Source of the DNA: CAWALV01 sp963782965
Lineage (GTDB): Bacteria; Actinomycetota; Actinomycetes; Acidothermales; Acidothermaceae
DNA length: 64,000 nt
NCBI GenBank assembly: GCA_963782965.1
Contig: CAWALV010000002.1
Coordinates: 186,001-250,000 of the forward strand
Direction: 5' to 3'
A model generated the notes under the pieces. The model saw only the letters and a program-made list of their open reading frames with translations, made no database searches and was not told where the DNA came from. Shown here piece after piece: positions 24,948 to 33,337 of the stretch; within the stretch, counting starts at the first letter, position 1; each line of letters begins with the position of its first letter. Both the position numbers and the translations under genes were made by a program.

Positions 24948-26201
24948 ATGAAGATTCTGGTGGTCGGCGGCGGCGCGCGCGAACACGCGTTGTGCCTGGC
25001 GCTTTCGCGTGATCCGCAGGTCGCCGCGCTCTACTGCGCGCCGGGTAACGCGGGGCTCCAAGGCATGGCGCAGACGCGGCCGCTCGACGTCCGCGACCCG
25101 CAGGCGATCGCCGCACTCGCCGTCGAGCTAGCGGTCGACCTCGTGGTCGTCGGCCCGGAAGGTCCGCTGGTCGCCGGCGCGGCCGATGCGGTGCGCGCCA
25201 AGGGCATCGCGTGTTTCGGCCCGTCGAAGGAGGCGGCCCGACTCGAAGGCAGCAAGGCTTTCGCGAAAGAGGTCATGGTTGCCGCCGACGTCCCGACGGC
25301 CGCATCGCGCGTCTGTCGTGACACGAGGCAGATAGCCGCAGCGCTCGACGAGTTCGGCCCGCCGTACGTCGTCAAGGACGACGGCCTCGCCGCCGGCAAG
25401 GGTGTCGTCGTCACGACCGACCGGGCTGCCGCGCTGGCGCACGGCGAGGCGTGCGCCCAGGTCGTCGTCGAGAAGTACCTCGACGGGCCGGAGGTCTCGC
25501 TGTTCGCCGTCACCGACGGCACCACTGTGGTACCGCTCGTTCCGGCGCAAGACTTCAAACGGGTGCGGGACGACGACGAGGGGCCGAACACCGGAGGCAT
25601 GGGTGCGTACGCACCGCTGCCGTGGGCGCCGTCCGAGCTGGTTGACGACGTTACCCGCACGGTGCTTCAACCGACTGTCGACGAGATGCGCCGCCGCGGC
25701 ACCCCGTTCAGCGGCCTGCTCTACGCCGGGCTGGCGCTCACCTCGCGCGGCGTGCGCGTCGTCGAGTTCAACGCACGCTTCGGTGACCCGGAGACCCAGG
25801 TCGTGCTCGCCCTGCTCGAGACCCCGCTGGCCGGCCTGCTGCACGCCGCCGCGAACGGCCGACTCGCCGAACACCCGGCGCTGCGCTGGCGCGACGGCTT
25901 CGCGGTCACCGTGGTGCTGGCTGCGCCGGGCTATCCCGAGCAACCCCGGCTCGGCGGGGTGATCGGCGGGCTCGACGCCGTCCCGGCACCGGCATACGCG
26001 TTGCACGCCGGCACGGCCGCCGGTAATGGCGCGGTGGTCTCCGCCGGTGGGCGGGTGCTGTCGGTCACCGCCCCCGGCGCGACACTTTCCGGCGCCCGCA
26101 ACGCCGCCTACGCGGGCATCGGCGCGATCACACTGGACGGCGGGCACTACCGCGGCGACATCGCGCTGCGCGCCGTCCAGGGCGAGATCGAAGTTCCCTG
26201 A
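24948..26201 (+). CDS. purD: phosphoribosylamine-glycine ligase (GAR synthetase)
   Basis: ATP-grasp enzyme for the second step of purine synthesis. The 417-residue protein begins MKILVVGGGAREHALCLAL and contains VVGPEGPLVAGAADA, the ATP-grasp region KDDGLAAGKGVVVTTD, the signature RFGDPETQ (in FNARFGDPETQVVL) and GMGAYAPLPW. The C-terminal domain is slightly degenerate in spacing but complete. ATG 24948 follows purA closely. Confidence 0.97.
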   Translation: MKILVVGGGAREHALCLALSRDPQVAALYCAPGNAGLQGMAQTRPLDVRDPQAIAALAVELAVDLVVVGPEGPLVAGAADAVRAKGIACFGPSKEAARLEGSKAFAKEVMVAADVPTAASRVCRDTRQIAAALDEFGPPYVVKDDGLAAGKGVVVTTDRAAALAHGEACAQVVVEKYLDGPEVSLFAVTDGTTVVPLVPAQDFKRVRDDDEGPNTGGMGAYAPLPWAPSELVDDVTRTVLQPTVDEMRRRGTPFSGLLYAGLALTSRGVRVVEFNARFGDPETQVVLALLETPLAGLLHAAANGRLAEHPALRWRDGFAVTVVLAAPGYPEQPRLGGVIGGLDAVPAPAYALHAGTAAGNGAVVSAGGRVLSVTAPGATLSGARNAAYAGIGAITLDGGHYRGDIALRAVQGEIEVP

Positions 26202-26271
26202 CGAAGCGTGCAACCGCTGCGGCGCCTCAGCGCCTCCTAAGGGATGTGGGTGACAGCGGGCCGGAGGGCGG

Positions 26272-26781
26272 ATGAACGCCGAGGAGGAAGCGGAGTTCCG
26301 TAGCTACGCGGCGTCGCGGCTGCGCGATCTGCGACGCACGGCGTACCTACTGTGCGGCGACTGGCATCACGCGGACGACGTCGCGCAGACCGTCCTCACC
26401 AAGCTGTACAGCAACTGGTCGAAAGTCCAACGGCGCGAGCGCATCGACGCCTACGCCCACACGATGCTGGTGCGGGCGACGTTCGCCCGCACGCGTCGCT
26501 TCCGCTGGCAGCGCGAGGTCAGCTCGGCGGAGCTGCCGGAATCGGCGGCGGTCGCCGACCAGCACACCGAAGACCGGCTGGTGCTCACCGATGCCCTGGC
26601 GAAGATGCCACCGCGCCAGCGCGCCGTCCTGGTCTTGCGCTTTTGGGCAGATCTCGACGTCGCCGAGACGGCCCGCACGCTCGGCTGCTCGGAAGGAACC
26701 GTGAAATCGCAGACGTCGCGCGGCCTCGCGACGCTGCGCAACCTGCTCCCAGATTCCGTCATGGAAGGACGATCGCTGTGA
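26272..26781 (+). CDS. SigE-family ECF RNA polymerase sigma factor
   Basis: A 169-residue ECF sigma factor of the actinobacterial SigE family (group IV). Region 2 is seen in RLRDLRRTAYLLCGDWHHAD followed by DVAQTVLTKLYSNW. Region 4 is MPPRQRAVLVLRFWADLDVA followed by ETARTLGCSEGTVKSQTSRGL, a helix-turn-helix that reads -35 elements. It starts at ATG 26272 and its stop overlaps the GTG of the next gene, a probable regulatory partner. The inducing signal is unknown. Confidence 0.93.
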   Translation: MNAEEEAEFRSYAASRLRDLRRTAYLLCGDWHHADDVAQTVLTKLYSNWSKVQRRERIDAYAHTMLVRATFARTRRFRWQREVSSAELPESAAVADQHTEDRLVLTDALAKMPPRQRAVLVLRFWADLDVAETARTLGCSEGTVKSQTSRGLATLRNLLPDSVMEGRSL

Positions 26782-27722
26782 ACGACGAGGAGTTCGCCCG
26801 GGCCGTTTTCGCCCGTTCGCTCGAGACAAGTTTCCGTGACGAGCCTGCGCTGCTGCCGAGCGTCGACCGCATCGCTGCCGAAGGACGCCGCACAGCCCGC
26901 AACCGGCATGGCCTGCAAGCGGGCGGGACGGTCGTGCTCGCCGGTGCGGTGACGGCTGCCCTCGTCAGCGGGCCGAGTTTCCTCGGCCTCGGTTCAAGTG
27001 CGGGCTCGCCCACGCTGTCGGGCACGGATGGGTCGGCCGGCGCAGCCGGCGACACGTCTCAGTCAGGCGTAGAGGTGACGTCGGCGGCATCGAAGCCTGG
27101 ACCAGGAGTTCCCTGCACGCCCGGGCCAACCGTCGACTGGGCCGGGATCCTCGCAGCTGCCCTGCCTGGAGTCGGCCTCACGGCGAGCCAGGCGCCGACC
27201 TGCGTACAGGAGCCGGATGCCACGACCTTGCTGGAAGCCACGTACACGATCGACGGGGGCGCGCTCCTGCAGATCGACGCCCACATCGGTGCCTCGGCGG
27301 TCAAGACGGCCCCGCCAGGACCCAAAGACTCAGGCCAGGCTGCCGGCGGGGCCGCCAGCGCCGTGACGAAGGTGCCGGCGTCCTTCGCAGCGACGTCGCC
27401 GCCGTCGGCAGACGTGCAGCGAAAGCTCGCCGCCAGCGCCGCCGCCAGCGCCGCCGCCAGCCGCGCTAGCGGGTCCGGCTCGTGCAGCGACTCCGCGGTC
27501 ACGAACGAGACCGTATGCGGGGGCGAGTTCGCCAAGGGCCCGTACTCCGGCATGGAGGCCGACATCTCCGGCAAGTCGCTACCCGGCGTCGTCCAGGTGA
27601 TCGTCACTGCTCCGCAGCCGAGCACCGCGACGCCGTCCCCGAGCGTGCCGGTAACCGCGACGCAGCTGAAGGCCCTGGCGCAGGACGTCTACGACGCGCT
27701 CGTCGCGAGCGCCGCGTCGTAG
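26778..27722 (+). CDS. membrane protein coupled to the ECF sigma factor
   Basis: A 314-residue protein with a short cytoplasmic N-terminus (NDEEFARAVFARSLETSF) and one membrane helix around residues 50-70 (GTVVLAGAVTAALVSGPSFLG). A long Ala/Ser/Pro-rich extracellular part follows, with several Cys. The arrangement is that of anti-sigma or sigma-controlled partners of SigE-family factors, though no zinc anti-sigma motif (HxxxCxxC) is visible. GTG 26778 overlaps the sigma gene's TGA, so translation is likely coupled. The role as anti-sigma factor is inferred from position. Confidence 0.75.
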   Translation: MNDEEFARAVFARSLETSFRDEPALLPSVDRIAAEGRRTARNRHGLQAGGTVVLAGAVTAALVSGPSFLGLGSSAGSPTLSGTDGSAGAAGDTSQSGVEVTSAASKPGPGVPCTPGPTVDWAGILAAALPGVGLTASQAPTCVQEPDATTLLEATYTIDGGALLQIDAHIGASAVKTAPPGPKDSGQAAGGAASAVTKVPASFAATSPPSADVQRKLAASAAASAAASRASGSGSCSDSAVTNETVCGGEFAKGPYSGMEADISGKSLPGVVQVIVTAPQPSTATPSPSVPVTATQLKALAQDVYDALVASAAS

Positions 27723-27779
27723 CAGCGCGGCCCCGTGTCGGCCCGGGCCGGGCGCGCCTGATGCGACAATGGGCCCGCC

Positions 27780-29204
27780 ATGGCCGACATCCCTGACGTC
27801 CTCGCCACCCGCTACGCCTCTCCCGAGCTGGCGCAGCTGTGGTCACCGCGCACCAAGATCGTGCTCGAACGCCGGCTGTGGGTCGCGGTGCTCAAGGCGC
27901 AGGCCGCGCTCGGTGTCGACGTCCCGGCCGGCGTCGTCGAGGCCTACGAGCGGGTTATCGACGACGTCGACCTCGACTCGATCCGCGAGCGCGAGCGCGT
28001 CACCCGGCACGACGTGAAGGCGCGCATCGAGGAGTTCAGCGCGCTCGCCGGGCACGAGCACATTCACAAGGGCATGACGTCGCGCGACCTGACGGAAAAC
28101 GTCGAGCAACTCCAGGTACGCGAATCGCTCGCCCTGATTCGCAACCGGATGGTCGCGGCGCTGGCCCGGCTGGGCCGGCTCGCCGCCGAGCACGCCGAGC
28201 TGGTGATGGTCGGCCGCAGCCACAACGTGGCAGCGCAGGCAACCACGCTCGGCAAACGGTTCGCCAGCGCCGGCGAAGAGTTGCTCATCGCGCTGGAGCG
28301 CGTCGAACACACCCTCGCGACCTACCCGCTGCGCGGCATCAAAGGACCGATGGGCACCGGCCAAGACATGCTCGACCTACTAGGCGGCGACGCAACCAAG
28401 CTGGCCGAACTCGAAACCCGGGTAGCGGCGCATCTCGGCTTCGAGCGAGTGCTCGGCAGCGTCGGCCAGGTCTATCCGAGGTCTCTCGACTTCGAGGTAC
28501 TCACCGCCCTCGTCCAGGCCGCTGCCGCGCCGTCGTCACTTGCCACGACGATTCGCCTGATGGCCGGCAACGAACTCGTGACCGAGGGCTTCCAGCCCGG
28601 TCAGGTCGGCTCCAGCGCGATGCCGCACAAGATGAACACCCGCTCCTGCGAGCGGGTGAATGGTCTCGCCGTCGTGTTGCGCGGCTTTTCCGCCATGACC
28701 GGCGAGCTCGCGGGCGACCAGTGGAACGAAGGCGACGTCTCGTGTTCGGTCGTGCGCCGCGTCGCGCTCCCCGGCGCGTTCTTCGCGGCCGACGGCCTGT
28801 ACCAGACGTTCCTCACGGTGCTCGACGAATTCGGCGCCTACCCGGCGGTGGTCCAGCGCGAGCTCGACCGCTACCTGCCGTTCCTGGCCACCACGAAGGT
28901 GCTGATCGCGGCCGTCCGAGCCGGCGTGGGCCGCGAGGTCGCGCACGAAGCGATCAAGGAGCACGCGGTGGCAGTGGCCCTCGCCATGCGGGAGAAGGGC
29001 TCCGACCGCAACGACCTCTTCGACCGTCTCGCAGCCGACGACCGGCTGCACCTCAGCAGCGCCGATCTCGCCGCGCTCGTCTCGACACCGCTCGGCTTCA
29101 CCGGAGCGGCGGGGGCCCAGGTCGCCGCGTTCTGCGAGCGGGTCGGCGCAGTGACCGCCCGGTATCCGGACGCCGCCGGCTACTCGCCGTCCGCGATCCT
29201 CTGA
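27780..29204 (+). CDS. purB: adenylosuccinate lyase
   Basis: Catalyses two purine steps: SAICAR to AICAR and adenylosuccinate to AMP, releasing fumarate. The 474-residue protein has the superfamily signature GSSAMPHKMNTRSCERVNGL around residue 280, and the catalytic His region GHEHIHKGMTSRDLTENVEQ with the substrate-binding TS. The C-terminal part ends near SGTAA-like text with Pro and Ser. The start is ATG 27780. Its 3' end overlaps the convergent LLM gene by 25 bases. Confidence 0.97.
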   Translation: MADIPDVLATRYASPELAQLWSPRTKIVLERRLWVAVLKAQAALGVDVPAGVVEAYERVIDDVDLDSIRERERVTRHDVKARIEEFSALAGHEHIHKGMTSRDLTENVEQLQVRESLALIRNRMVAALARLGRLAAEHAELVMVGRSHNVAAQATTLGKRFASAGEELLIALERVEHTLATYPLRGIKGPMGTGQDMLDLLGGDATKLAELETRVAAHLGFERVLGSVGQVYPRSLDFEVLTALVQAAAAPSSLATTIRLMAGNELVTEGFQPGQVGSSAMPHKMNTRSCERVNGLAVVLRGFSAMTGELAGDQWNEGDVSCSVVRRVALPGAFFAADGLYQTFLTVLDEFGAYPAVVQRELDRYLPFLATTKVLIAAVRAGVGREVAHEAIKEHAVAVALAMREKGSDRNDLFDRLAADDRLHLSSADLAALVSTPLGFTGAAGAQVAAFCERVGAVTARYPDAAGYSPSAIL

Positions 29205-30127
29205 CCCCGCAGCTGCGGGGCCACCTGCTCGGCGATCACGTCGAGATGGTCGAGGTCGGCCAGGTCGAGGATCTGCAGGTACAGGCGCGTCACCCCGATC
29301 TCGGCGAAGCGCCCGATCTGGTCGACCACCTGGTCGGGTGTACCGAACAACGCCGGCGGGCCGCCGATGTTCTCCGCACGCTGCTTCGCCTCCGCTTCGG
29401 TCCGACCGCACGCGATGGTCTGCGCGGCCGAGAGCGTGAGCGGAGCGCGCCCGGCGGTGCTACGCCCGGTCGCCTCGCACGCCCGGGCCACCCGGTCGAA
29501 ACACTCGCTGGTGACCTCGACCGTGCTGAACGGCACGTTGAACTCGTCGGCGTAACGTGCGGCGAGTTCGGGGGTGCGTCGCTTGCCGTGGCCACCGACG
29601 ATCACCGGCGGCCCTGACGGCTGCACCGGCTTGGGCAACGCCGGGGAGTCGCTGAGCCGGTAGCAGCGGCCGTCGAAGTCGAAACGCTCGCCCACCGGCG
29701 TCCGCCACAGACCGGTGACGATGGCGAGCTGTTCCTCGAGGCGGTCGAAGCGCTCGCCCACCGGCGGGAACGGGATGCCGTACGCCTCGTGCTCCCGCTC
29801 GAACCAGCCTGCGCCGAGGCCGAACTCGACCCGCCCGCCGCTCATCTGGTCGACCGTTGCGACAGCCACCGCGAGCGGGCCGGGCAGCCGGAACGTCGCC
29901 GACGTCACCATGGTCCCGAGCCGCAGCCGCGACGTCGAAACCGCGATCCCGGCCAGCACGGCCCAGGAATCGGTCGGGCCCGGAAGCCCGAGGTCGGGAC
30001 GCATGGTCAGGAAGTGGTCGGAGCGAAAGAACCCGTCGAATCCGAGCTGCTCCGCACGCCGAGCCACCGCCAGCTGGTCGGCGTACGAGGCGCCGAACTG
30101 GGGTTCGAGCATGACGACAAGACGCAT
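29180..30127 (-). CDS. LLM-class F420-dependent oxidoreductase
   Basis: Luciferase-like TIM-barrel flavin/F420 enzyme of 315 residues. Typical features are LEPQFGASYADQLAVARRAE, FRSDHFLTM, LGTMVTSATFRLPGPLAV, the family block GRVEFGLGAGWFEREHEAYG and VIVGGHGKRRTPELAARYAD. Actinobacterial members of this subfamily usually use coenzyme F420, though the substrate is unknown. I chose ATG 30127 because it has GGAGG upstream and matches the family N-terminus MRLVVMLEP. It is divergent from purC and overlaps the end of purB. Confidence 0.92.
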   Translation of the reverse strand: MRLVVMLEPQFGASYADQLAVARRAEQLGFDGFFRSDHFLTMRPDLGLPGPTDSWAVLAGIAVSTSRLRLGTMVTSATFRLPGPLAVAVATVDQMSGGRVEFGLGAGWFEREHEAYGIPFPPVGERFDRLEEQLAIVTGLWRTPVGERFDFDGRCYRLSDSPALPKPVQPSGPPVIVGGHGKRRTPELAARYADEFNVPFSTVEVTSECFDRVARACEATGRSTAGRAPLTLSAAQTIACGRTEAEAKQRAENIGGPPALFGTPDQVVDQIGRFAEIGVTRLYLQILDLADLDHLDVIAEQVAPQLRGQRIADGE

Positions 30128-30215
30128 GACCTCCACCCTTTCATGGGCGGCGCGCCGGATCATGAGGTGTGCGCCGACCGTGCCCGCCCGCGCGGCGTCC
30201 GATCTGGAAGACTCG

Positions 30216-31079
30216 ATGAACGTGACCACCGCATACACCCCGATCGCATCGGGCAAGGTCCGCGACCTCTACCAGCTGGACGACGGCCGGCTGCTGTTCG
30301 TCGCGAGCGACCGCATCTCCGCCTTCGACTACGTGCTGCCGACCCCGATCCCCGGCAAGGGCCGCGTGCTCACGGCAATGTCGACCTGGTGGTTCGGGCA
30401 GCTCGCCGACATCGTGCCCAACCACCTGCTCTCGACCGACGTCCCGCCGGAGTTCGCCGGCCGCGCGATGATCTGCGAACGGCTCGACATGCTGCCGTTC
30501 GAATGCGTCGCCCGCGGTTACCTCGCCGGCTCCGGGCTGGCCGACTACACGAAGTCCGGCGCGGTGTGCGGGATTCCGCTGCCGCCCGGGCTGCTTGACG
30601 GCTCGCCACTGCCGGAGCCCATCTTCACCCCGGCCACCAAGGCGCCGCAGGGCCAGCACGACGAGAACATCTCGATTGCGGACGTCGAGAAGGCCGTCGG
30701 CGCTGATGTCGCGGCGGAACTCTCCCGTCTCACGTTGGCGGTCTATTCACGCGCCGAGGAAATAGCCCGCGCCCGCGGCATCATTTTGGCTGACACCAAG
30801 TTCGAATTCGGACGCCGCGGCGATGGCACGCTGGTCTTGGCCGACGAGGTGTTGACACCGGACTCGTCGAGGTTCTGGCCGGCCGCTTCGTGGGAGCCGG
30901 GCCACGCCCAGCCGTCGTTCGACAAGCAGTACGTGCGGGACTGGCTCACGTCGTCCGCCTCCGGTTGGGACCGCGGTTCAGCTGAACCGCCGCCCCCACT
31001 GCCCGACGACGTGGTCGCGCGAACCCGCGAGAAGTACATCGAGGCCTACGAACGCCTCACGGGTTCGGCGTGGGCCTGA
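30216..31079 (+). CDS. purC: SAICAR synthetase
   Basis: Phosphoribosylaminoimidazole-succinocarboxamide synthase joins CAIR and aspartate. The 287-residue protein begins NVTTAYTPIASGKVRDLYQL. It has FVASDRISAFDYVLPTPIPG (ATP loop), FECVARGYLAGSGLADY, the PQGQHDENIS region with the substrate site and DTKFEFGR, then LADEVLTPDSSRFWP and SFDKQYVRDWL. The start is ATG 30216 or GTG 30222. An 18-bp palindrome that recurs near rplI lies inside the coding region at 30973. Confidence 0.97.
   Translation: MNVTTAYTPIASGKVRDLYQLDDGRLLFVASDRISAFDYVLPTPIPGKGRVLTAMSTWWFGQLADIVPNHLLSTDVPPEFAGRAMICERLDMLPFECVARGYLAGSGLADYTKSGAVCGIPLPPGLLDGSPLPEPIFTPATKAPQGQHDENISIADVEKAVGADVAAELSRLTLAVYSRAEEIARARGIILADTKFEFGRRGDGTLVLADEVLTPDSSRFWPAASWEPGHAQPSFDKQYVRDWLTSSASGWDRGSAEPPPPLPDDVVARTREKYIEAYERLTGSAWA
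30973..30990. repeat. 18-bp palindrome inside purC
   Basis: GCGGTTCAGCTGAACCGC is a perfect palindrome identical to the two sites at 34411-34428 and 34443-34460. Here it is part of purC codons for Arg-Gly-Ser-Ala-Glu-Pro near the C-terminus, a segment where SAICAR synthetases vary. Confidence 0.8.
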
Positions 31080-31208
31080 CGCCGCCTTGCCGGTGAACCG
31101 ACGAGTGCACAGGCGGCGAGTGCGATGCCAGTCGCGGCGGTGTACACGAGAAAAGGTGTTGAGCAGAATGCACGCTCCCCATGGCCACCTCCGCACTCGA
31201 ACCGCGCG

Positions 31209-31470
31209 CTACTGGCCGGCCTGCGCCCACCAGCGGCGCCGGCCGCGGCGGGACGGCTGCAGCATTGTCGTGAGTTGGGCTTGGTTCGCGTCGGCAGAGG
31301 TGATGGCGAGCACTTTGCCGCTCGGCGTGACGACGAAGGCCGCGGCGTGACCGGTGCTTCGGGTCGACGCCGCGCACGACACGCCTTGCGCGGCGATACA
31401 CTGCTGCGAGGGCGGAGCAGCGAGCGGCGAGCCCGACAGCGACGGTAGGTCGGGGGCGGTACCCACGCGG
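31209..31470 (-). pseudogene. fragment with secreted-protein character
   Basis: A run of plausible protein (VHRVGTAPDLPSLSGSP... CIAAQGVSCAAS... AFVVTPSGKVLAITSAD) is read on the minus strand. It has two Cys and moderate hydrophobicity and ends at 31209. A membrane-helix stretch (LATLATLTLLGLALLPL) lies immediately upstream but in another frame. I cannot name a family; it may be the end of the decayed permease or a separate small protein. Confidence 0.25.
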
Positions 31471-31479
31471 TGGACGAGC

Positions 31480-31859
31480 ACAGCGGAAGCAGCGCGAGAC
31501 CGAGCAGCGTGAGGGTAGCGAGCGTGGCCAAACCGGCGGTGAGAGCGCTCACGGCGGCACGGCTGGCGGGATGCGGTGGCGGCGCGGTTCCCAGATGAGT
31601 GTGGTGGTCAGAGCGCGGCTGGCGAGTCGGCGCCGGGTAAGGAGGCGCCGAGGACGAACGCAGCGAGGGCGAGCGGCCCCACCGCGTGTTCGAACGCCGA
31701 CGGCAGGTCGGTGCGAGGGTCGATCGGATACCGATGGCTACGGCTGACCGCGACGATTCCGACGACGGCGACCACCATGAGCGTGACGACGCCGAGGCTG
31801 CGTGACAGCGGCCGCCAGGCAACCCGGCGCAGGTCAGCAAGGAGCAGATCGGCGCTCAC
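31480..31859 (-). pseudogene. decayed ABC-2 type permease
   Basis: The N-terminal 83 codons from 31859 read LADLRRVAWRPLSRSLGVV with a membrane helix (MVVAVVGIVAV) and a second helix near FVLGASLPGADS. A stop then falls at about 31608. The expected continuation LTTTLIWEPRRHRI and then ALTAGLATLATLTLLGLALL occur in two further frames, so at least two frameshifts have accumulated. It directly follows the ATPase pseudogene, with a four-base overlap at 31856-31859. Confidence 0.7.
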
Positions 31860-32785
31860 GTCGATGGCTCCGCGACGGCTGCGGTAAGGCCGAGAAAGAC
31901 GTCCTCCAGGCTCGGCGTGTCGTAGCGCAGTTCATGGAGGTAGACGTGGTTAGCAGCAAGGATTTCAGTCACCCTCGCCGCCTCGGTCGGCGAACCGTCG
32001 ACGCGCAAGACCCCGTCGAAGATGGTCGCGTTCATTCCCGCCGCATCGAGCACACCTTGCGCGGCGACGAGGTCTTCAACACCGACGACGATGGCGCCGG
32101 TTCCGGCGCGAGCTAGGAGGTCGCCGGTCGGCCCGGCGGCGATGCAGTACCCGCCGTCCATGACGGCCAGGTGGGTGCAGACTCGCTCGACTTCGTCGAG
32201 TTGATGACTGGACGGATGACCGTGCGGCCTTGAGCGGCCAAGCTGGTGAGAGGGCGCGGATGTGGGCAATGCCGGCCGGATCGAGCCCATTCGAGGGTTA
32301 GTCGAGGATCACCACTTCGGGGTCGCGTGGCAGCCGGCCGCGATTCCGAGGCGCTGCCGCATGCCAGGGAGTAGGTCGCGACCGGGTCGTCGGCGCGATC
32401 GCTCGGCCCCACGACGTGTAGCACGTGCCCGACCCGGGGAGCTGGACCTCGCCAGCCTCGCCAGCAGGCGCAGGTTCTGTCGCCCGGACATGGTCGCGGT
32501 CAGGCCAGGAGCCTCGATCAGCGCGCCGATACATGTCCTCACGCGGTACAGATCGGTCGCATGTTGACGCCGAGAACGTACACGTGCCAGCGGTTGGACG
32601 GGCGAGTCCGAGTACACATCTCAGCGCCGTCGTCTTGCCTGCGCCATTGGGGCCCAGCAACCCGAACACCGCGCCGCGGGGCACCACGAGGTCGAGGCCG
32701 TCAAGGGCGAGACGTCGGCGCGCGCCACGCCCGTAGCCCTTGCTCAGCCCACGATCTCGATGACCGGTTCTACGACGGCGGCCCG
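31856..32785 (-). pseudogene. decayed ABC transporter ATP-binding protein
   Basis: Pieces of one drug-export type ATPase occur in order across three frames. VIEIV then LSKGYGRGARRRLALDGLDL, Walker A GLLGPNGAGKTTALRC (about 32650), ALIEAPGLTATMSGRQNLRL (32500s), a signature-like MRQRLGIAAG in place of SGGMRQRLG, PEVVILD, and then the intact end SSHQLDEVERVCTHLAVMDG through SLEDVFLGLTA. At least four frame changes separate them, so a functional protein is impossible without multiple corrections. The partner permease beside it is also broken, which favours genuine decay here. Confidence 0.85.
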
Positions 32786-32799
32786 ACCACGATCGACCT

Positions 32800-33010
32800 C
32801 CGCCGCTGCCGCGGTACCGGCGGGCCGTGCTCGCCGGCATCACCGATGCCAGCTTCGGAGCGCGCCGCTGGGTAGATCGGCGCGTAGTGAACCACCAGAC
32901 CAGACCGATTACGGCGGCCACCAGGATGAGCACGCTCAGACCTCCGCTGGCCAGCCGAACGAAGCAGCACGCCCGCGCTGGCGCTGGCGCGTTCTGATCC
33001 TCTCCCGATC
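32800..33010 (-). pseudogene. membrane-segment remnant upstream of the ABC pseudogenes
   Basis: Minus-strand translation contains FVRLASGGLSVLILVAAVIG followed by LVWWFTTRRSTQRRAPK, a convincing transmembrane helix with a basic cytoplasmic side. It has no clear start or domain and runs into the broken ATPase frame. It is probably the remains of a small membrane protein. The rest of the gap to 33233 shows no supported gene. Confidence 0.3.
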
Positions 33011-33233
33011 CGCACCCCGGATCCGCGCCCCCGGCAGCACGACGGACCGCACGCTCACTGGGTAGAGCAACGGCCGTGGCCACGATACCGCCGACCACGC
33101 GCATCCGACGGGATCGCGTCGTCGGGCAATGCCGTCGCCAGATCGGGTAGACCGTGGAAATGGCGTGGCGGCCGGTCCGTGGGTCGCTACAGTTGGTGGA
33201 CAGCGCCACGTCGAGTGAGAGGAGGCGACCCTT

Positions 33234-33287
33234 ATGAGCGTCCACTTCGAGCACGCCCGAATCGCCCCCTCCGCGCTCGGTTCGTAA
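33234..33287 (+). CDS. 17-codon leader peptide before rsgA
   Basis: ATG 33234 is preceded eight bases upstream by a strong GGAGG (33221-33225, within GAGAGGAGG). It encodes MSVHFEHARIAPSALGS and stops with TAA at 33285-33287, 50 bases before the rsgA ATG. The codons are mostly G/C-ending. The last codons and stop lie inside the first arm of a hairpin pair that can compete with a hairpin next to the rsgA ribosome-binding site. No homologous leader is known to me; the peptide might also be a short independent protein. Confidence 0.5.
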   Translation: MSVHFEHARIAPSALGS

Positions 33288-33334
33288 CTCGCTGATTCTC
33301 CGAGCGCACCCACCCCTGCTTTCAGGAGCGCTCG
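33274..33334 (+). promoter_or_regulatory. candidate translational attenuator of rsgA
   Basis: Arm 1 CGCTCGG (33274-33280) pairs with arm 2 CCGAGCG (33300-33306). Arm 2 CGAGCGC (33301-33307) also pairs perfectly with arm 3 GCGCTCG (33328-33334), which abuts the rsgA Shine-Dalgarno AGGAG (33324-33328) and ends three bases before its ATG. A ribosome on the leader ORF would cover arm 1. The two structures are mutually exclusive. The mechanism is inferred from complementarity alone. Confidence 0.4.
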
Positions 33335-33337
33335 ATC

